Shown here in pieces: positions 16,378-25,013 of a stretch of DNA of 64,000 nucleotides. The stretch's first letter is position 1, and each line of letters begins with the position of its first letter. The translations under genes were made by a program, and so were the position numbers. The notes beneath the pieces were generated by a model, which was not told the DNA's origin, searched no databases, and saw only the letters and a list, made by a program, of their open reading frames with translations. The stretch comes from Amycolatopsis suaedae (GTDB taxonomy: Bacteria; Actinomycetota; Actinomycetes; Mycobacteriales; Pseudonocardiaceae). The stretch lies in contig NZ_SFCC01000004.1 of NCBI RefSeq assembly GCF_004214935.1, positions 124,001 through 188,000 of the forward strand, read 5' to 3'.

Positions 16378-17547
16378 TCACCTCCTCTCGTCGGTGGTGC
16401 CGGCCACCGCGTGCCAGGAACCGCCGTCGCCCGCGCTGGTCTCCACGGCGTGCAGGACCCGCTGCACGCGCAGACCGTCGTCGAAGCTCGGGGCGGGATC
16501 GGTGCCGTCGCCGATCGCGGTCAGCAGATCGGCGACCTCGTGGGTGAACGTGTGCTCGTAGCCCAGCAGGTGACCGGGCGGCCACCATGCCGCGACGTAG
16601 GGGTGCTCCGGCTCGGTCACCAGGATCCGGCGGAAGCCCGCCTCGGTCCCCCGGTCCGTGCCCTCGTAGAGGGACAGTTCGTTCATCGATTCGAAGTCGA
16701 ACGCCAGGCTGCCGCGGGAACCGTTGATCTCCAGGCGCATGGCGTTCTTGCGGCCCAGTGCGTAGCGGGTGGCCTCGAAGCTGGCGACCGCGCCGGAGGA
16801 CAGCCTGCCGAGGAACAGCGCGCAGTCGTCGACGGTCACCTCGCCGGTGCCACCGCCGCCGTCCGGCCGTTCGTGGACGAACGTGTTGGTCAGTGCCGAC
16901 ACCCCGGTCACCAGGTCACCGGTGACGAACTGCGCGGCGTCGACGATGTGCGCGCCGAGGTCGCCCAGCGCACCGGAGCCCGCGGTTTCCTTGCGCAGGC
17001 GCCAGGACATCGGCGCCCGCTCGTCGGACAGCCAGTCCTGCAGGTACACCGCGCGCACGTGGCGGATCTCGCCGAGCACCCCCTCGGCGACCAGCTTGCG
17101 AGCGTGCGCGAGCGCGGGCACCCGCCGGTAGTTGAACGCCACCATCGACCGGACACCGGCCGCCGCCGCCTCGCGGGCGGCGGCGGCCATGCGCTCGGCC
17201 TCCTCCAGCGTGTTGGCCAGCGGCTTCTCGCACAGCACGTGCTTGCCCGCGGCCAGCGCGGCGATCGCGATGTCGCAGTGGCTGTCGCCCGGGGTGCAGA
17301 TGTCGACGAGGTCGACGTCGTCCCGGTCGACCAGCGCACGCCAGTCGGTCTCGACGGTTTCCCAGCCGTACCGGTCGGCGGCCGCCTTGGCCCGATCGCC
17401 GTCACGGCCACCGAGAACGGCCAGCCGTGGCGTCAACGGCACCTCGAAGAAGCGGTGCACGTTGCGCCACGCGTGTGAGTGCACCGCACCCATGAACGCG
17501 TGGCCCACCATGCCGATCCCGATCGTGTCCCCAGTCGCCGTGCTCAA
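16378..17547 (-). CDS. Gfo/Idh/MocA-family NAD(P)-dependent oxidoreductase
   Basis: A 389-aa cytosolic dehydrogenase with the N-terminal Rossmann motif GIGMVGHAFMGAVHSHAW and the catalytic EKPLANT motif (Lys), followed by the C-terminal alpha/beta dimerisation domain. It starts with a TTG at 17547, preceded by GGGAGGG at normal distance. It sits between the sugar-binding lipoprotein and the ThuA/DUF1080 protein. In ThuAB-type and 3-keto-glycoside pathways, enzymes of this family oxidise or reduce the C3 hydroxyl of imported sugars; that role is plausible here but not shown. Confidence 0.9.
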   Translation of the reverse strand: MSTATGDTIGIGMVGHAFMGAVHSHAWRNVHRFFEVPLTPRLAVLGGRDGDRAKAAADRYGWETVETDWRALVDRDDVDLVDICTPGDSHCDIAIAALAAGKHVLCEKPLANTLEEAERMAAAAREAAAAGVRSMVAFNYRRVPALAHARKLVAEGVLGEIRHVRAVYLQDWLSDERAPMSWRLRKETAGSGALGDLGAHIVDAAQFVTGDLVTGVSALTNTFVHERPDGGGGTGEVTVDDCALFLGRLSSGAVASFEATRYALGRKNAMRLEINGSRGSLAFDFESMNELSLYEGTDRGTEAGFRRILVTEPEHPYVAAWWPPGHLLGYEHTFTHEVADLLTAIGDGTDPAPSFDDGLRVQRVLHAVETSAGDGGSWHAVAGTTDERR

Positions 17548-17591
17548 CGGAAGAGCCCTCCCTGTGTGGTGTTGCGCTGATCGTCCTGCCG

Positions 17592-18647
17592 TCAGGAGTC
17601 GAAGCCGACGTCCATGTACTGGTCGACGTTCTCCTTGGTGACGACGGCGGAGTAGGTGGTGATCTCCGAGGGGATCTCGTGCTCGGCGAGGTCACCGATG
17701 CCCTTGTTCTGGCCGAGCAGCCGGGCCAGCGCGATGGCGCTGGACGCCATCGACGGGTTGTAGAGAACCGTGGCCTTGATCGGGCTGGCGTCGGCCTTGA
17801 TCAGGTTCATCATGTTCTTCGAACCCGCGCCGCCGACCATCAGGAACTCTTTGCGGTTGGCGTTGTCGATCGCGGCGACCACGCCGACCCCCTGGTCGTC
17901 GTCGTGGTTCCACAGCGCGTCCAGCTTCGGCGCGCCCTGCAGCAGGTTCGCGGTCTGCTGCTCGCCGGACTCCGGGGTGAACTGCGCGGAGACGCGGGGG
18001 CCGACGGTGAAGCCGTGCCGGGCCAGCGCGTCCTTGAAGCCCTTGCTGCGTTCCTGGGTCAGCGGCAGCGAGTCGATGCCCGCGACCTCGCCGATCACCG
18101 GGTTGGTGACGTTCTTCGCCTTCAGCTGCTGTGCGATGTAGTTGGCCGCGTTGACGCCCATGCGGTAGTTGTCGCCGCCGATCCAGGTGCGGTAGGCCAG
18201 CGGGGTGTCGAACACGCGGTCCACGTTGATCACCGGGATGCCCGCGTCCATCGCCTGCTGACCCACCGCGGTCAGCGCCTTGCCGTCGAAGGGCAGGATG
18301 ACCAGGACGTTGACCTTGGCGTTGATCAGCGTCTCCACCTGCGAGATCTGCTGGTTGACGTCGTTGGTGCCCTCGGTGGCGCGGAAGGTGACCTCGCTGA
18401 ACTTCTCCGCCTGCGCCTTGGCGTTCTTCGTCATCGCCGCCATCCAGCCGTGGTCGGCGGCCGGCGCCGAGAAGCCGATGGTGACCGGGTTGCCCGGCTG
18501 GGCGTTGTTGCCCGAGCCCTGCGCCACCGGCTGGTTGTTGTTCGCGGCCGGGGCCTCGTTGGACGTGCAGCCGGCGACCAGCGCGCCGGCACCCAGCGCA
18601 CCCGCGCCGATCAGGAAACCGCGGCGGCCGAGGAATTGTGTGGACAT
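17592..18647 (-). CDS. Sugar-binding lipoprotein of a ribose-type ABC importer
   Basis: A 351-aa type I periplasmic-binding protein. The N-terminus combines a Tat-like GRRGFLIG with a lipobox LVAGC, so it is probably exported and lipid-anchored. The mature protein contains VTIGFSAPAADHGWM, NVLVILPFDGKALT, GIPVINVDRVF and ALWNHDDDQGVGVV, typical of the RbsB/XylF group. It is followed, in transcription order, by the Gfo/Idh gene and preceded by the permease after 12 nt. Its Asp/Asn/Arg-rich ligand segments suggest a monosaccharide or cyclitol ligand. Confidence 0.92.
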   Translation of the reverse strand: MSTQFLGRRGFLIGAGALGAGALVAGCTSNEAPAANNNQPVAQGSGNNAQPGNPVTIGFSAPAADHGWMAAMTKNAKAQAEKFSEVTFRATEGTNDVNQQISQVETLINAKVNVLVILPFDGKALTAVGQQAMDAGIPVINVDRVFDTPLAYRTWIGGDNYRMGVNAANYIAQQLKAKNVTNPVIGEVAGIDSLPLTQERSKGFKDALARHGFTVGPRVSAQFTPESGEQQTANLLQGAPKLDALWNHDDDQGVGVVAAIDNANRKEFLMVGGAGSKNMMNLIKADASPIKATVLYNPSMASSAIALARLLGQNKGIGDLAEHEIPSEITTYSAVVTKENVDQYMDVGFDS

Positions 18648-18659
18648 GGCGGGGCCTTC

Positions 18660-19682
18660 CTAGGTGGTGGAGGGGGTTCGCTTGGAACGGAACTGCAACA
18701 GGACGGCGAGCACGATGATCACGCCCTTGGCGATGTTCTGGATGTCGGTGTCCAGGTTGTTGAGCGTGAAGATGTTGGACAGCACGGTGAAGATCAGAAC
18801 GCCGATCAGGGTTCCGATCAGCGAACCCCGGCCCCCGGTGAGCAGCGTCCCGCCGATCACCACCGCGGCGATCGCGTCGAGCTCGTAGAACATGCCGTTG
18901 GTGGACGCGCCCGCCGTCGTCCTGGCGACGACCATCAGCGCGGCGATACCGCAGCACAGGCCGGCGATCGCGTACACGAGTGCGGTGTGCCGCTTGACGT
19001 TGATGCCTGCCAGCCGCGACGCCTCGGGGTTGCCGCCGACGGCGTAGGTGCGGCGGCCGAACGTCGTGCGGTTGAGCACCACCCAGCCGACCGCGAACAC
19101 CAGCGCGAACATCCAGATCAGGACCGGGATGCCGAGCAGGTCGCCGCGGAAGAAGTCGAGGAAGCCGGTCTCGCCGACCACCTGCGTGTTGCGGCCGCTG
19201 ATGCGCTCGGCCAGGCCGCGCGCCGAGGCGTACATGGCCAGCGTGGCGATGAACGGCACCACTTTTCCGTACGCCACCAGGATTCCGTTGATCAGCCCGC
19301 AGCCGACGCCGACCGCGAGGCCGCACAGGACCATCACGAACGGGCCGTAGGACTGGGTGGCCAGCGTCGTCAGCCAGACGCTGGACAACGCCACGATCGA
19401 GCCGACGGACAGGTCGATGCCGCCGCTGATGATGACGAACGTCATCCCGACCGACACCACGCCGATCGCCGCGGCCAGGCGCAGGATCGTCGACAGGTTG
19501 CCCTCGGTGAGGAACTGCTCGGGCGCGGTGAAGTACCCCACCAGGCACAACACGAGCAGCACCCCGGCGAGGCCGAGCAGGCGCACGTCCGGCCGGAAGC
19601 CGGATCCGTTGCGCTGCCGGGATTCCGGCGTCTGCGCCGGTGGCGTGCTGTCGGCACGCACCGCCTCGGTCTGTTCGGTCAC
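18660..19682 (-). CDS. RbsC-like ABC transporter permease
   Basis: A 340-aa polytopic membrane permease of the ribose/xylose/galactose family. It has about 8-10 hydrophobic segments and the family signature VGMTFVIISGGIDLSVGSIVAL. Its GTG start at 19682 overlaps the ATPase stop (GTGA). It forms the importer with the ATPase upstream and the binding lipoprotein downstream. Confidence 0.93.
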   Translation of the reverse strand: MTEQTEAVRADSTPPAQTPESRQRNGSGFRPDVRLLGLAGVLLVLCLVGYFTAPEQFLTEGNLSTILRLAAAIGVVSVGMTFVIISGGIDLSVGSIVALSSVWLTTLATQSYGPFVMVLCGLAVGVGCGLINGILVAYGKVVPFIATLAMYASARGLAERISGRNTQVVGETGFLDFFRGDLLGIPVLIWMFALVFAVGWVVLNRTTFGRRTYAVGGNPEASRLAGINVKRHTALVYAIAGLCCGIAALMVVARTTAGASTNGMFYELDAIAAVVIGGTLLTGGRGSLIGTLIGVLIFTVLSNIFTLNNLDTDIQNIAKGVIIVLAVLLQFRSKRTPSTT

Positions 19683-21181
19683 GCCGCACTTCCCTCCATG
19701 ATCACATCCAGCACGTCCGCCTCGGTGAGTTCGGCGGACGGCCGGTCGGCGAGCACTTGTCCCTCACGCAGCACCAGCACCCGGTCGGACAGGCCGAGCA
19801 CCTCGGGGATCTCGCTGGACACCAGCACGATCGCCACGCCGCTCTGGGCCAGTTCGTCGATCAGCCGGTACAGCTCCGACCGCGCGCCGACGTCGACGCC
19901 GCGGGTCGGTTCGTCCAGCAGCAGCACCTCGCAGCCGCGGACCAGCCAGCGGGCCAGCACCGCCTTCTGCTGGTTTCCGCCGGACAGCGTGCGGATGATC
20001 CGCCGCGGATCGGCGGGCCGCAGGTCCAGTTCCTTGAGCTTCGCGGTGGCCTCGGCCATCTCCCTGCCGCGGTCGGTGAACCCGAGCTTGGCGTAGCGGG
20101 TGAGGCTGGCCAGCGACACGTTGTGCGCGACCGGCAGGTCGAGGACGAGGCCCTGGCTCTTGCGTTCCTCCGGCGCCAGGCCGATCCCCGCCGACACCGC
20201 GGCGGAGACGCTGCCGCCGCGCACCTTCTTCCCGTTCACGGTGACCGTGCCGGAGTCGGCCTTGCGGGCGCCGAAGATCGTCTCCAGCAGCTCGCTGCGC
20301 CCGGCGCCGACCAGTCCGGCGATGCCGACGACCTCGCCCGCGTGGACGGTGAACCCGACGTCGGCGAACTCGCCGGTCCTGGTCAGGCCGTCGACCTCGA
20401 GGACCGGGTTGGCCCGGTCGGCGTGCCCGTCGTGGCGCGGGCCGAAGACCGTCTCGACCTTCTTTCCCGCCATCAGCTGGACCAGCTCCGAGGTCGGCGT
20501 GTCCTGGGCGTGCAGGCCGGCGGCCACGGTCCGGCCGTCCTTGAGGACGGTCACCACGTGCCCGATCCGGCGCAGTTCCTCCAGCCGGTGGGAGATGTAG
20601 ACGACCGCGACGCCGTCGGCGGTCAGCTCGCCGACGATGCGGAACAGGTTGTCGACCTCCTCGCCGGCCAGCGCGGCGGTCGGCTCGTCCATCACGATCA
20701 GGCGGGCGTCGTCGGCCAGTGCCCTGGCCATCGACACCAGCTGCTGGCCGGCCGCGGACAGCCGTCCGACCTCGGTGCCCGGGCGGATCTCCGGGTGCCC
20801 GAGCCGGGCCATCAGCTCCGCGGCGCGGGCGCGTGCCTCGGAACGTTTGGTGAAGCCGAAGCGGTCCAGCTCCCTGCCGAGGAAAATGTTCTCCGCCACC
20901 GAGAGGCCGGGCACGAGGTCCAGTTCCTGGTACATCGTGGCGATGCCGAGCTTGAGCGCCGCGACCGGATTGGCCAGCGTGACCTGCTCGCCGTTCCAGG
21001 TGATCGTGCCCTCGTCGGGCTGGTGGGCACCGGCGAGAACCTTGATCAGCGTCGACTTGCCCGCACCGTTCTGGCCGAGCAGACAGTGCACCTCGCCCGG
21101 TGCGACGTCGAGATCGACGCCGTCGAGCGCACGCACGCCGGGGAACGTCTTCACGATCCCGCGGACGGACAGCAGGGTCAT
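19679..21181 (-). CDS. RbsA-like sugar ABC transporter ATP-binding protein (two ATPase domains)
   Basis: A 500-aa tandem ATPase. The first domain has Walker A GQNGAGKST (residues 36-44), a degenerate signature LSAAGQQL and Walker B RLIVMDEP. The second has the usual degenerate Walker A GLVGAGRSELLE, a canonical LSGGNQQKA signature and LLLDEPTRGVD. The ATG at 21181 overlaps the ROK regulator stop (ATGA). This architecture is typical for ribose/xylose/galactose-type importers, where only one site hydrolyses ATP efficiently. Confidence 0.93.
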   Translation of the reverse strand: MTLLSVRGIVKTFPGVRALDGVDLDVAPGEVHCLLGQNGAGKSTLIKVLAGAHQPDEGTITWNGEQVTLANPVAALKLGIATMYQELDLVPGLSVAENIFLGRELDRFGFTKRSEARARAAELMARLGHPEIRPGTEVGRLSAAGQQLVSMARALADDARLIVMDEPTAALAGEEVDNLFRIVGELTADGVAVVYISHRLEELRRIGHVVTVLKDGRTVAAGLHAQDTPTSELVQLMAGKKVETVFGPRHDGHADRANPVLEVDGLTRTGEFADVGFTVHAGEVVGIAGLVGAGRSELLETIFGARKADSGTVTVNGKKVRGGSVSAAVSAGIGLAPEERKSQGLVLDLPVAHNVSLASLTRYAKLGFTDRGREMAEATAKLKELDLRPADPRRIIRTLSGGNQQKAVLARWLVRGCEVLLLDEPTRGVDVGARSELYRLIDELAQSGVAIVLVSSEIPEVLGLSDRVLVLREGQVLADRPSAELTEADVLDVIMEGSAA

Positions 21182-22410
21182 GCCTGAGCCTCCTCGGTCA
21201 GGGGGGACAGGGTCGGATCGGTGAACAGCCGCTCGATGGCCTGGTGGGCGGCGCCGCGCAGGCCCGCGGTCGTTCCCAGCGAGGACGCCTCGACGCGGCA
21301 GCGGGCGTGGTTGGCCAGCGTCCGGGCGCCGAGTTCCAGCCGGACCGGTTCGATCAGCCAGTCGCCCAGCTCGGCGAGGTAGCCGCCGAGCACGATGACG
21401 TCCGGGTCGAGGACGTCGACCACAGTGGACAGTGCGACGCCGAGCGCGACGCCGAGTTCGTGCACGGCGGCGACGGCGCGCTGGTCGTTCTGGCGGACCC
21501 GTTCGCGCAGCAGCCGGGCCCGGCCGTCGACGCCGAGCGCGGGGTCGTGCAGGCGGTCCTCGGCCGGGGCGGCGGCGCGCAGCACCGCGGGCAGGCCCGC
21601 CTTGGTCTCCAGACAGCCGAGGCGGCCGCACGGGCAGTGCTCGCCCTGCGGGTCGACGGTGACGTGGCCGACCTCGCCGGCGAACCCGCGGGCGCCGCGC
21701 TGTAGCAGGCCGCCGCAGACCAGGCCGCCGCCGATGCCGATGCCGCCGCTGAGGTAGAACAGGTCGCTCACTCCGGGCCGGGCGTGTGCCTCGGCCAGCG
21801 CGCCGAGGTTGGCCTCGTTGTCGACGGCGATCGCGGCCAGCGGCAGGCCGAGCCGGGCGGCGAGCAGGTCGGCGATCTCGGCGTCGCGCCAGCGCAGGGT
21901 GGGGGCGAAGCGCAGCAGGGCGCCGGCGGAATCGACGAGGCCGGGGACGGAGACGGTCACCCCGGCCGGCGGGGCTTCCATGCCGGCGAGCAGGTCGTGG
22001 GCCAGTTCGGCCAGTTCGTCCATGCCGCGGTGCAGGCCGAGGGTGACAACGTCGGCGGCCGCGGTGCGCTCGGCGACGACGCGTCCGGCGAGGTCGGTGG
22101 CCAGTGCGGAGAAGCGGTCGGCCTCGATGCCGAGCGCGAGGCCGTAGGCGCTCTCGCCGCGGAGTTCGACCAGCTGGCTGGGGCGGCCGGAGACGCCGGT
22201 GAGCATGCCGGCGGGGCGTACCAGGCCGCGGCCGCTCAGTTCGGTGACCAGGCTGGACACGGTGGCCTTGTTGACGCCGCACCGGGCGGCGAGTTGAGTG
22301 CGGGACAGCGGGCCCGACCGCAGCGCGCGCAGCAGCGCGGCGAGGTTGGCGGTGCGTTGACTGACCGGGTCGGCCCGGCCAGTGATCGGCACGCTGTCAC
22401 TTAAGGCCAC
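21178..22410 (-). CDS. ROK-family transcriptional regulator of the sugar ABC operon
   Basis: A 410-aa NagC/XylR-type repressor. An N-terminal winged helix-turn-helix (LSRTQLAARCGVNKATVSSLVTELSGRGLV) is followed by the ROK sugar-kinase-like domain with the zinc motif GEHCPCGRLGCLE. I prefer the GTG at 22410 (VALSDSVPIT) with GAGGG just upstream over the GTG at 22461, which lies inside the operator-like region. It is the first gene of the operon that continues with RbsA, RbsC, the binding protein and Gfo/Idh, so it most likely senses the imported sugar and represses its own operon. Confidence 0.9.
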   Translation of the reverse strand: MALSDSVPITGRADPVSQRTANLAALLRALRSGPLSRTQLAARCGVNKATVSSLVTELSGRGLVRPAGMLTGVSGRPSQLVELRGESAYGLALGIEADRFSALATDLAGRVVAERTAAADVVTLGLHRGMDELAELAHDLLAGMEAPPAGVTVSVPGLVDSAGALLRFAPTLRWRDAEIADLLAARLGLPLAAIAVDNEANLGALAEAHARPGVSDLFYLSGGIGIGGGLVCGGLLQRGARGFAGEVGHVTVDPQGEHCPCGRLGCLETKAGLPAVLRAAAPAEDRLHDPALGVDGRARLLRERVRQNDQRAVAAVHELGVALGVALSTVVDVLDPDVIVLGGYLAELGDWLIEPVRLELGARTLANHARCRVEASSLGTTAGLRGAAHQAIERLFTDPTLSPLTEEAQA

Positions 22411-22419
22411 TCTGCCCTC

Positions 22420-22551
22420 ACTTTGTTGTCTCGGCAGCGAAAGTAAGGTGGCGCGCGTCACCCGTCAAGGTGGTTTGACGGGAACATTCCCGTCATACCC
22501 CCAAATAGAGCACCCGTTTGCACCAAACTTTCGCTCATGTTGACCGAAAGT
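22420..22551. promoter_or_regulatory. Operator-rich promoter region of the ROK/sugar operon
   Basis: Two motif types repeat upstream of the ROK gene. CGAAAGT-type half sites: ACTTTCG (22527-22533) faces CGAAAGT (22545-22551) with an 11-nt spacer, and ACTTTG (22420-22425) faces CGAAAGT (22438-22444). TGACGGG type: TGACGGGAA-CA-TTCCCGTCA (22476-22495), with another CCCGTCA at 22461-22467. Either could be the ROK operator; the regulator cannot be assigned by eye. Confidence 0.45.
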
Positions 22552-22631
22552 ATGCACGCCGCTGCCGGTTTCGTATAGACCCCGTTGGCCGATCCGTTAC
22601 CCGCCGGACTAGTTAGCTGCGGTCACGAAGC

Positions 22632-22657
22632 GCCGTCTTTAGCCCGCTGAAGACGGC
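22632..22657. repeat. CTTTAGC palindrome copy 5 (symmetric form, one mismatch)
   Basis: GCCGTCTTTAGC-CC-GCTGAAGACGGC type. One arm has G in place of A, leaving a G:T pair in a hairpin. Confidence 0.85.
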
Positions 22658-22798
22658 GCGGCGAACCCGACCGGCACCGGTCGGGCCGTCGGCGTCTGGA
22701 CTGACGAGCCCAAAGGCCGCTCAGCGGCCGACGGCGAGGAGGGAAGACGCCGACTGAAGGGCCCGACCGCGTCCGAGCGGATCGAGGACCAAGGATTC

Positions 22799-22820
22799 GG
22801 CTTTAGTGGGCTAAAGACGG
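22799..22820 (+). repeat. CTTTAGC palindrome copy 6
   Basis: It lies 12 nt downstream of the stop of the second ROK gene (minus strand) and may terminate it. Confidence 0.9.
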
Positions 22821-22831
22821 TTCCCGGCTGC

Positions 22832-24001
22832 TCAGGTGAGGGCGAAGGCCCGGTCGGCGGCGGACCAGGCGGCGCCGATGACGCCGGCGGTCTCGCCCAG
22901 CTCGGACAGCACGATCGGCAGATTGCCGGTGGCCAGCGGCAGTGAACGGCGGTACACGGCACTGCGCACCTCGGCGAGCAGCTGGTGGCCGAGCTGCGCG
23001 ACACCGCCGCCGATCACCACCATGCCCGGGTTGATGAAGCTGACCAGCGACGCCACCACCTGGCCCAGCCTGCGCCCGCCGTCGCGGATCAGGTTCACCG
23101 CGCCGAAGTCGCCGGACGCGGCGGCGAGGCCGACGTCGTGCGCCGTCACCGCCCCCTGCTCGGCCAGCACCCCGGCGAGGAACGCCGACCGTCCACTGCG
23201 GGCCAGGGTCAGGCCGTCGCGGGCCAGCGCGGCGCCACCGAAGTACGCCTCCAGGCAGCCGACCTCGCCACACGCGCAGGTCGGGCCGTAGTCGTCGAGC
23301 CGAATGTGACCTATGTCACCCGCCGCTCCGGCCACGCCCCGGTACACCTTGCCGCCCAGCACGATCCCGCAGCCGATACCGGTTCCGACCTTCACGAACA
23401 CCAGGTCGTCCAGCGATTTCGCCACCCCGGCGTGCCGCTCGCCCAGCGCCATGGCGTTCACGTCGTTGTCCACCGCCACCGGGCAGCCCCACAGCCCGCC
23501 CAGGTGGTCCCGCACGGAGAACCGGTCCCAGCCCGGCATGATCGGCGGCGCCACGGCCATGCCCTCGGCGAAGCTCACCGGGCCGGGCAGCCCGATCCCC
23601 GCGGCCAGCAACCGGCCCGGCGCCTGCTGCCGGATCTTCTCCGCCAGCTCGGCCACCCGGTGCAGCACCGAGTGCGGCCCCTGCCGCACGTCGCAGTCCT
23701 CGACGGTGTGCGCGAACACCTCGCAGGACGCGTCGGTGACCGCGATCGACACCGACGTCGCGCCGACGTCGACGGCGAGGATCCGCAGGTCGCTCGCGAG
23801 CCGCAGCAGGGTGGACCGGCGCCCGCCCCTGCTGGCCGACGGCCCGGCCACCTCGACCAGCCCGAGTTCGCCCAGCCGGGTCACCTCGGCGGCGACCCGG
23901 GCACGCGGCAGTTCCAGCCGTTCGCCGAGTTCTACCCTCGACATGGGACCCTCGTCCCGGAGCAGGGTCAGCAGCTGCGTCTGGTGCCGGGTCTCGACCA
24001 T
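22832..24001 (-). CDS. ROK-family protein (regulator with N-terminal helix-turn-helix)
   Basis: A 389-aa ROK protein. I choose the ATG at 24001 (MVETRHQTQLLTLLRDEG) because AAGGAG lies six bases upstream; an ATG at 24031 would add ten residues but lacks a good ribosome binding site. A winged helix at 15-60 (MSRVELGERLELPRARVAAEVTRL) precedes the ROK domain, which has DVGATSVSIAV, GIGLPGPVSF, VDNDVNAMALGE, KVGTGIGCGIVLGG and the zinc motif CACGEVGCLE. Intact phosphate-binding motifs leave open kinase activity. It is a single-gene unit, divergent from a YbaB-like gene. Confidence 0.88.
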   Translation of the reverse strand: MVETRHQTQLLTLLRDEGPMSRVELGERLELPRARVAAEVTRLGELGLVEVAGPSASRGGRRSTLLRLASDLRILAVDVGATSVSIAVTDASCEVFAHTVEDCDVRQGPHSVLHRVAELAEKIRQQAPGRLLAAGIGLPGPVSFAEGMAVAPPIMPGWDRFSVRDHLGGLWGCPVAVDNDVNAMALGERHAGVAKSLDDLVFVKVGTGIGCGIVLGGKVYRGVAGAAGDIGHIRLDDYGPTCACGEVGCLEAYFGGAALARDGLTLARSGRSAFLAGVLAEQGAVTAHDVGLAAASGDFGAVNLIRDGGRRLGQVVASLVSFINPGMVVIGGGVAQLGHQLLAEVRSAVYRRSLPLATGNLPIVLSELGETAGVIGAAWSAADRAFALT

Positions 24002-24148
24002 CGGCTGCTCCTTGGTGGATGCCGCGCTCATTGGATCGAGCCTACGGCCTTTCTCACGTCGTGCCGACAGCAGCACTGACGTGAAAGATGCCCTGGGCAG
24101 CGAGGAGTTCCTGTACGACAATCAGGTGACCAACGAGGGGAGGGTGCT

Positions 24149-24517
24149 GTGACGAGGGACCACGAGGAGTTGATAGCCGACTCCGCGAAGACCACTCCGA
24201 AGGCCCCACCGTCCGGCCCCACGGCTCTGTACCACGAGCTGGGCCAGGTCGAAGCCACCGCAACGTCGGCTGACGAATCGGTCACGGTCGTCGCCGGCCC
24301 GGGCGGGACGATCAAGGACATCCAGCTCACCGGAGACGCGTTCGACCTGCCGGCCGACGAGCTGGTCGGCACGCTGCTGAACACGGTCCACGAGGCGGCC
24401 ACCGAGTCGGTCCGCCGGCAGGCCGAGCTGGTCGACGAGCACACCGGCGACCGCGCGATGCCACCGGGCAGCCTGCGCGGGCTGCGTCCCGCCGGGGAGG
24501 ACAACCGGCCGGAGTGA
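24149..24517 (+). CDS. YbaB/EbfC-like small protein
   Basis: A 122-aa protein starting with GTG at 24149 after GAGGGGAGG. The central segment ADESVTVVAGPGGTIKDIQLT matches the same region of the larger YbaB-like protein at 35686, and both resemble actinobacterial proteins annotated as YbaB/EbfC family nucleoid-associated. Unlike that paralogue it stands alone, with no WXG-type partner. In actinomycetes such short YbaB-like proteins often sit in type VII-secretion-related loci; a DNA-binding role is not demonstrated by the sequence. Confidence 0.7.
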   Translation: MTRDHEELIADSAKTTPKAPPSGPTALYHELGQVEATATSADESVTVVAGPGGTIKDIQLTGDAFDLPADELVGTLLNTVHEAATESVRRQAELVDEHTGDRAMPPGSLRGLRPAGEDNRPE

Positions 24518-24571
24518 GGGCCACCGCCGCTACGACGGTGGCCCCACCTGTCTCCACCACGAATACGCGAA

Positions 24572-24787
24572 TCAGCTGGGCAACAACCTCCCCGGGGCCT
24601 GGACGACGGACTGGATCAGGCCGAGCACCGGAACGCCGAGCGGATCGAACGTCCAGATGTTGTTCAGCTCGCTGGTGTCGGGCTCGTCGACGATCACCGG
24701 GTCGGCCAGCGCCGGGGCGACCCCGCCGGCCAGCACGGCCCCGGTGAACGCGGCGACGGCTGCCACGCGCACGAGGTTCTTCCGCAT
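24572..24787 (-). CDS. Small exported protein, 71 aa
   Basis: The ATG at 24787 (MRKNLVRVAAVAAF) is preceded by GAAAGGCGAG at good distance. The first 28 residues form a Sec signal peptide ending in ALA, leaving a mature chain of about 40 residues (DPVIVDEPDTSELNNIWTF...). It has no Cys. It is the last gene of a run with a second small exported protein, a polytopic membrane protein and an SBP56-like protein. I do not recognise a family. Confidence 0.65.
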   Translation of the reverse strand: MRKNLVRVAAVAAFTGAVLAGGVAPALADPVIVDEPDTSELNNIWTFDPLGVPVLGLIQSVVQAPGRLLPS

Positions 24788-24803
24788 CAGTTCTCGCCTT
24801 TCA

Positions 24804-25010
24804 CTAGGCACCCAACAGGGTCAGCAAGCCGTAGACCGGCGCCAGCGCGTCGGCGGGCAGACCGGCCACCGGCCCGAGCAGCCCGCCGAGGTCGACGCCG
24901 GGCAGTACCCAGACCGGCGTCTCGGCGGCTCCGGCGACCCCTCCGGTCACCAGCGACAGCACGGCCAGCGCCGCACCGGCGACCAGCACACGGGCGGACA
25001 TCCGTTTCAT
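24804..25010 (-). CDS. Small exported protein, 68 aa
   Basis: The ATG at 25010 follows a near-perfect GGAGGTGA. Residues 1-28 (MKRMSARVLVAGAALAVLSL...AGA) are a signal peptide. The mature part is a short hydrophobic Leu/Gly/Pro-rich peptide (PVWVLPGVDLGGLLGPVAG), with no Cys or metal motif. It sits 3 nt after the membrane protein gene and 16 nt before the next small exported protein. The function is unknown; it may be an accessory of the membrane protein. Confidence 0.7.
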   Translation of the reverse strand: MKRMSARVLVAGAALAVLSLVTGGVAGAAETPVWVLPGVDLGGLLGPVAGLPADALAPVYGLLTLLGA

Positions 25011-25013
25011 CTC

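Larger units (their letters stand above)
22411..22831. other. 421-bp gap between two ROK genes
   Basis: Besides the operator-like sites above it holds two CTTTAGC palindromes (22632 and 22799) on the downstream side of the second ROK gene. I see no further coding region. Confidence 0.7.

Noticed and set aside
22410..22461. Longer ROK start at 22461
   Set aside because: It would place coding sequence over operator-like repeats, and the extra 17 residues show no helix-turn-helix homology; the GTG at 22410 has a better ribosome binding site.
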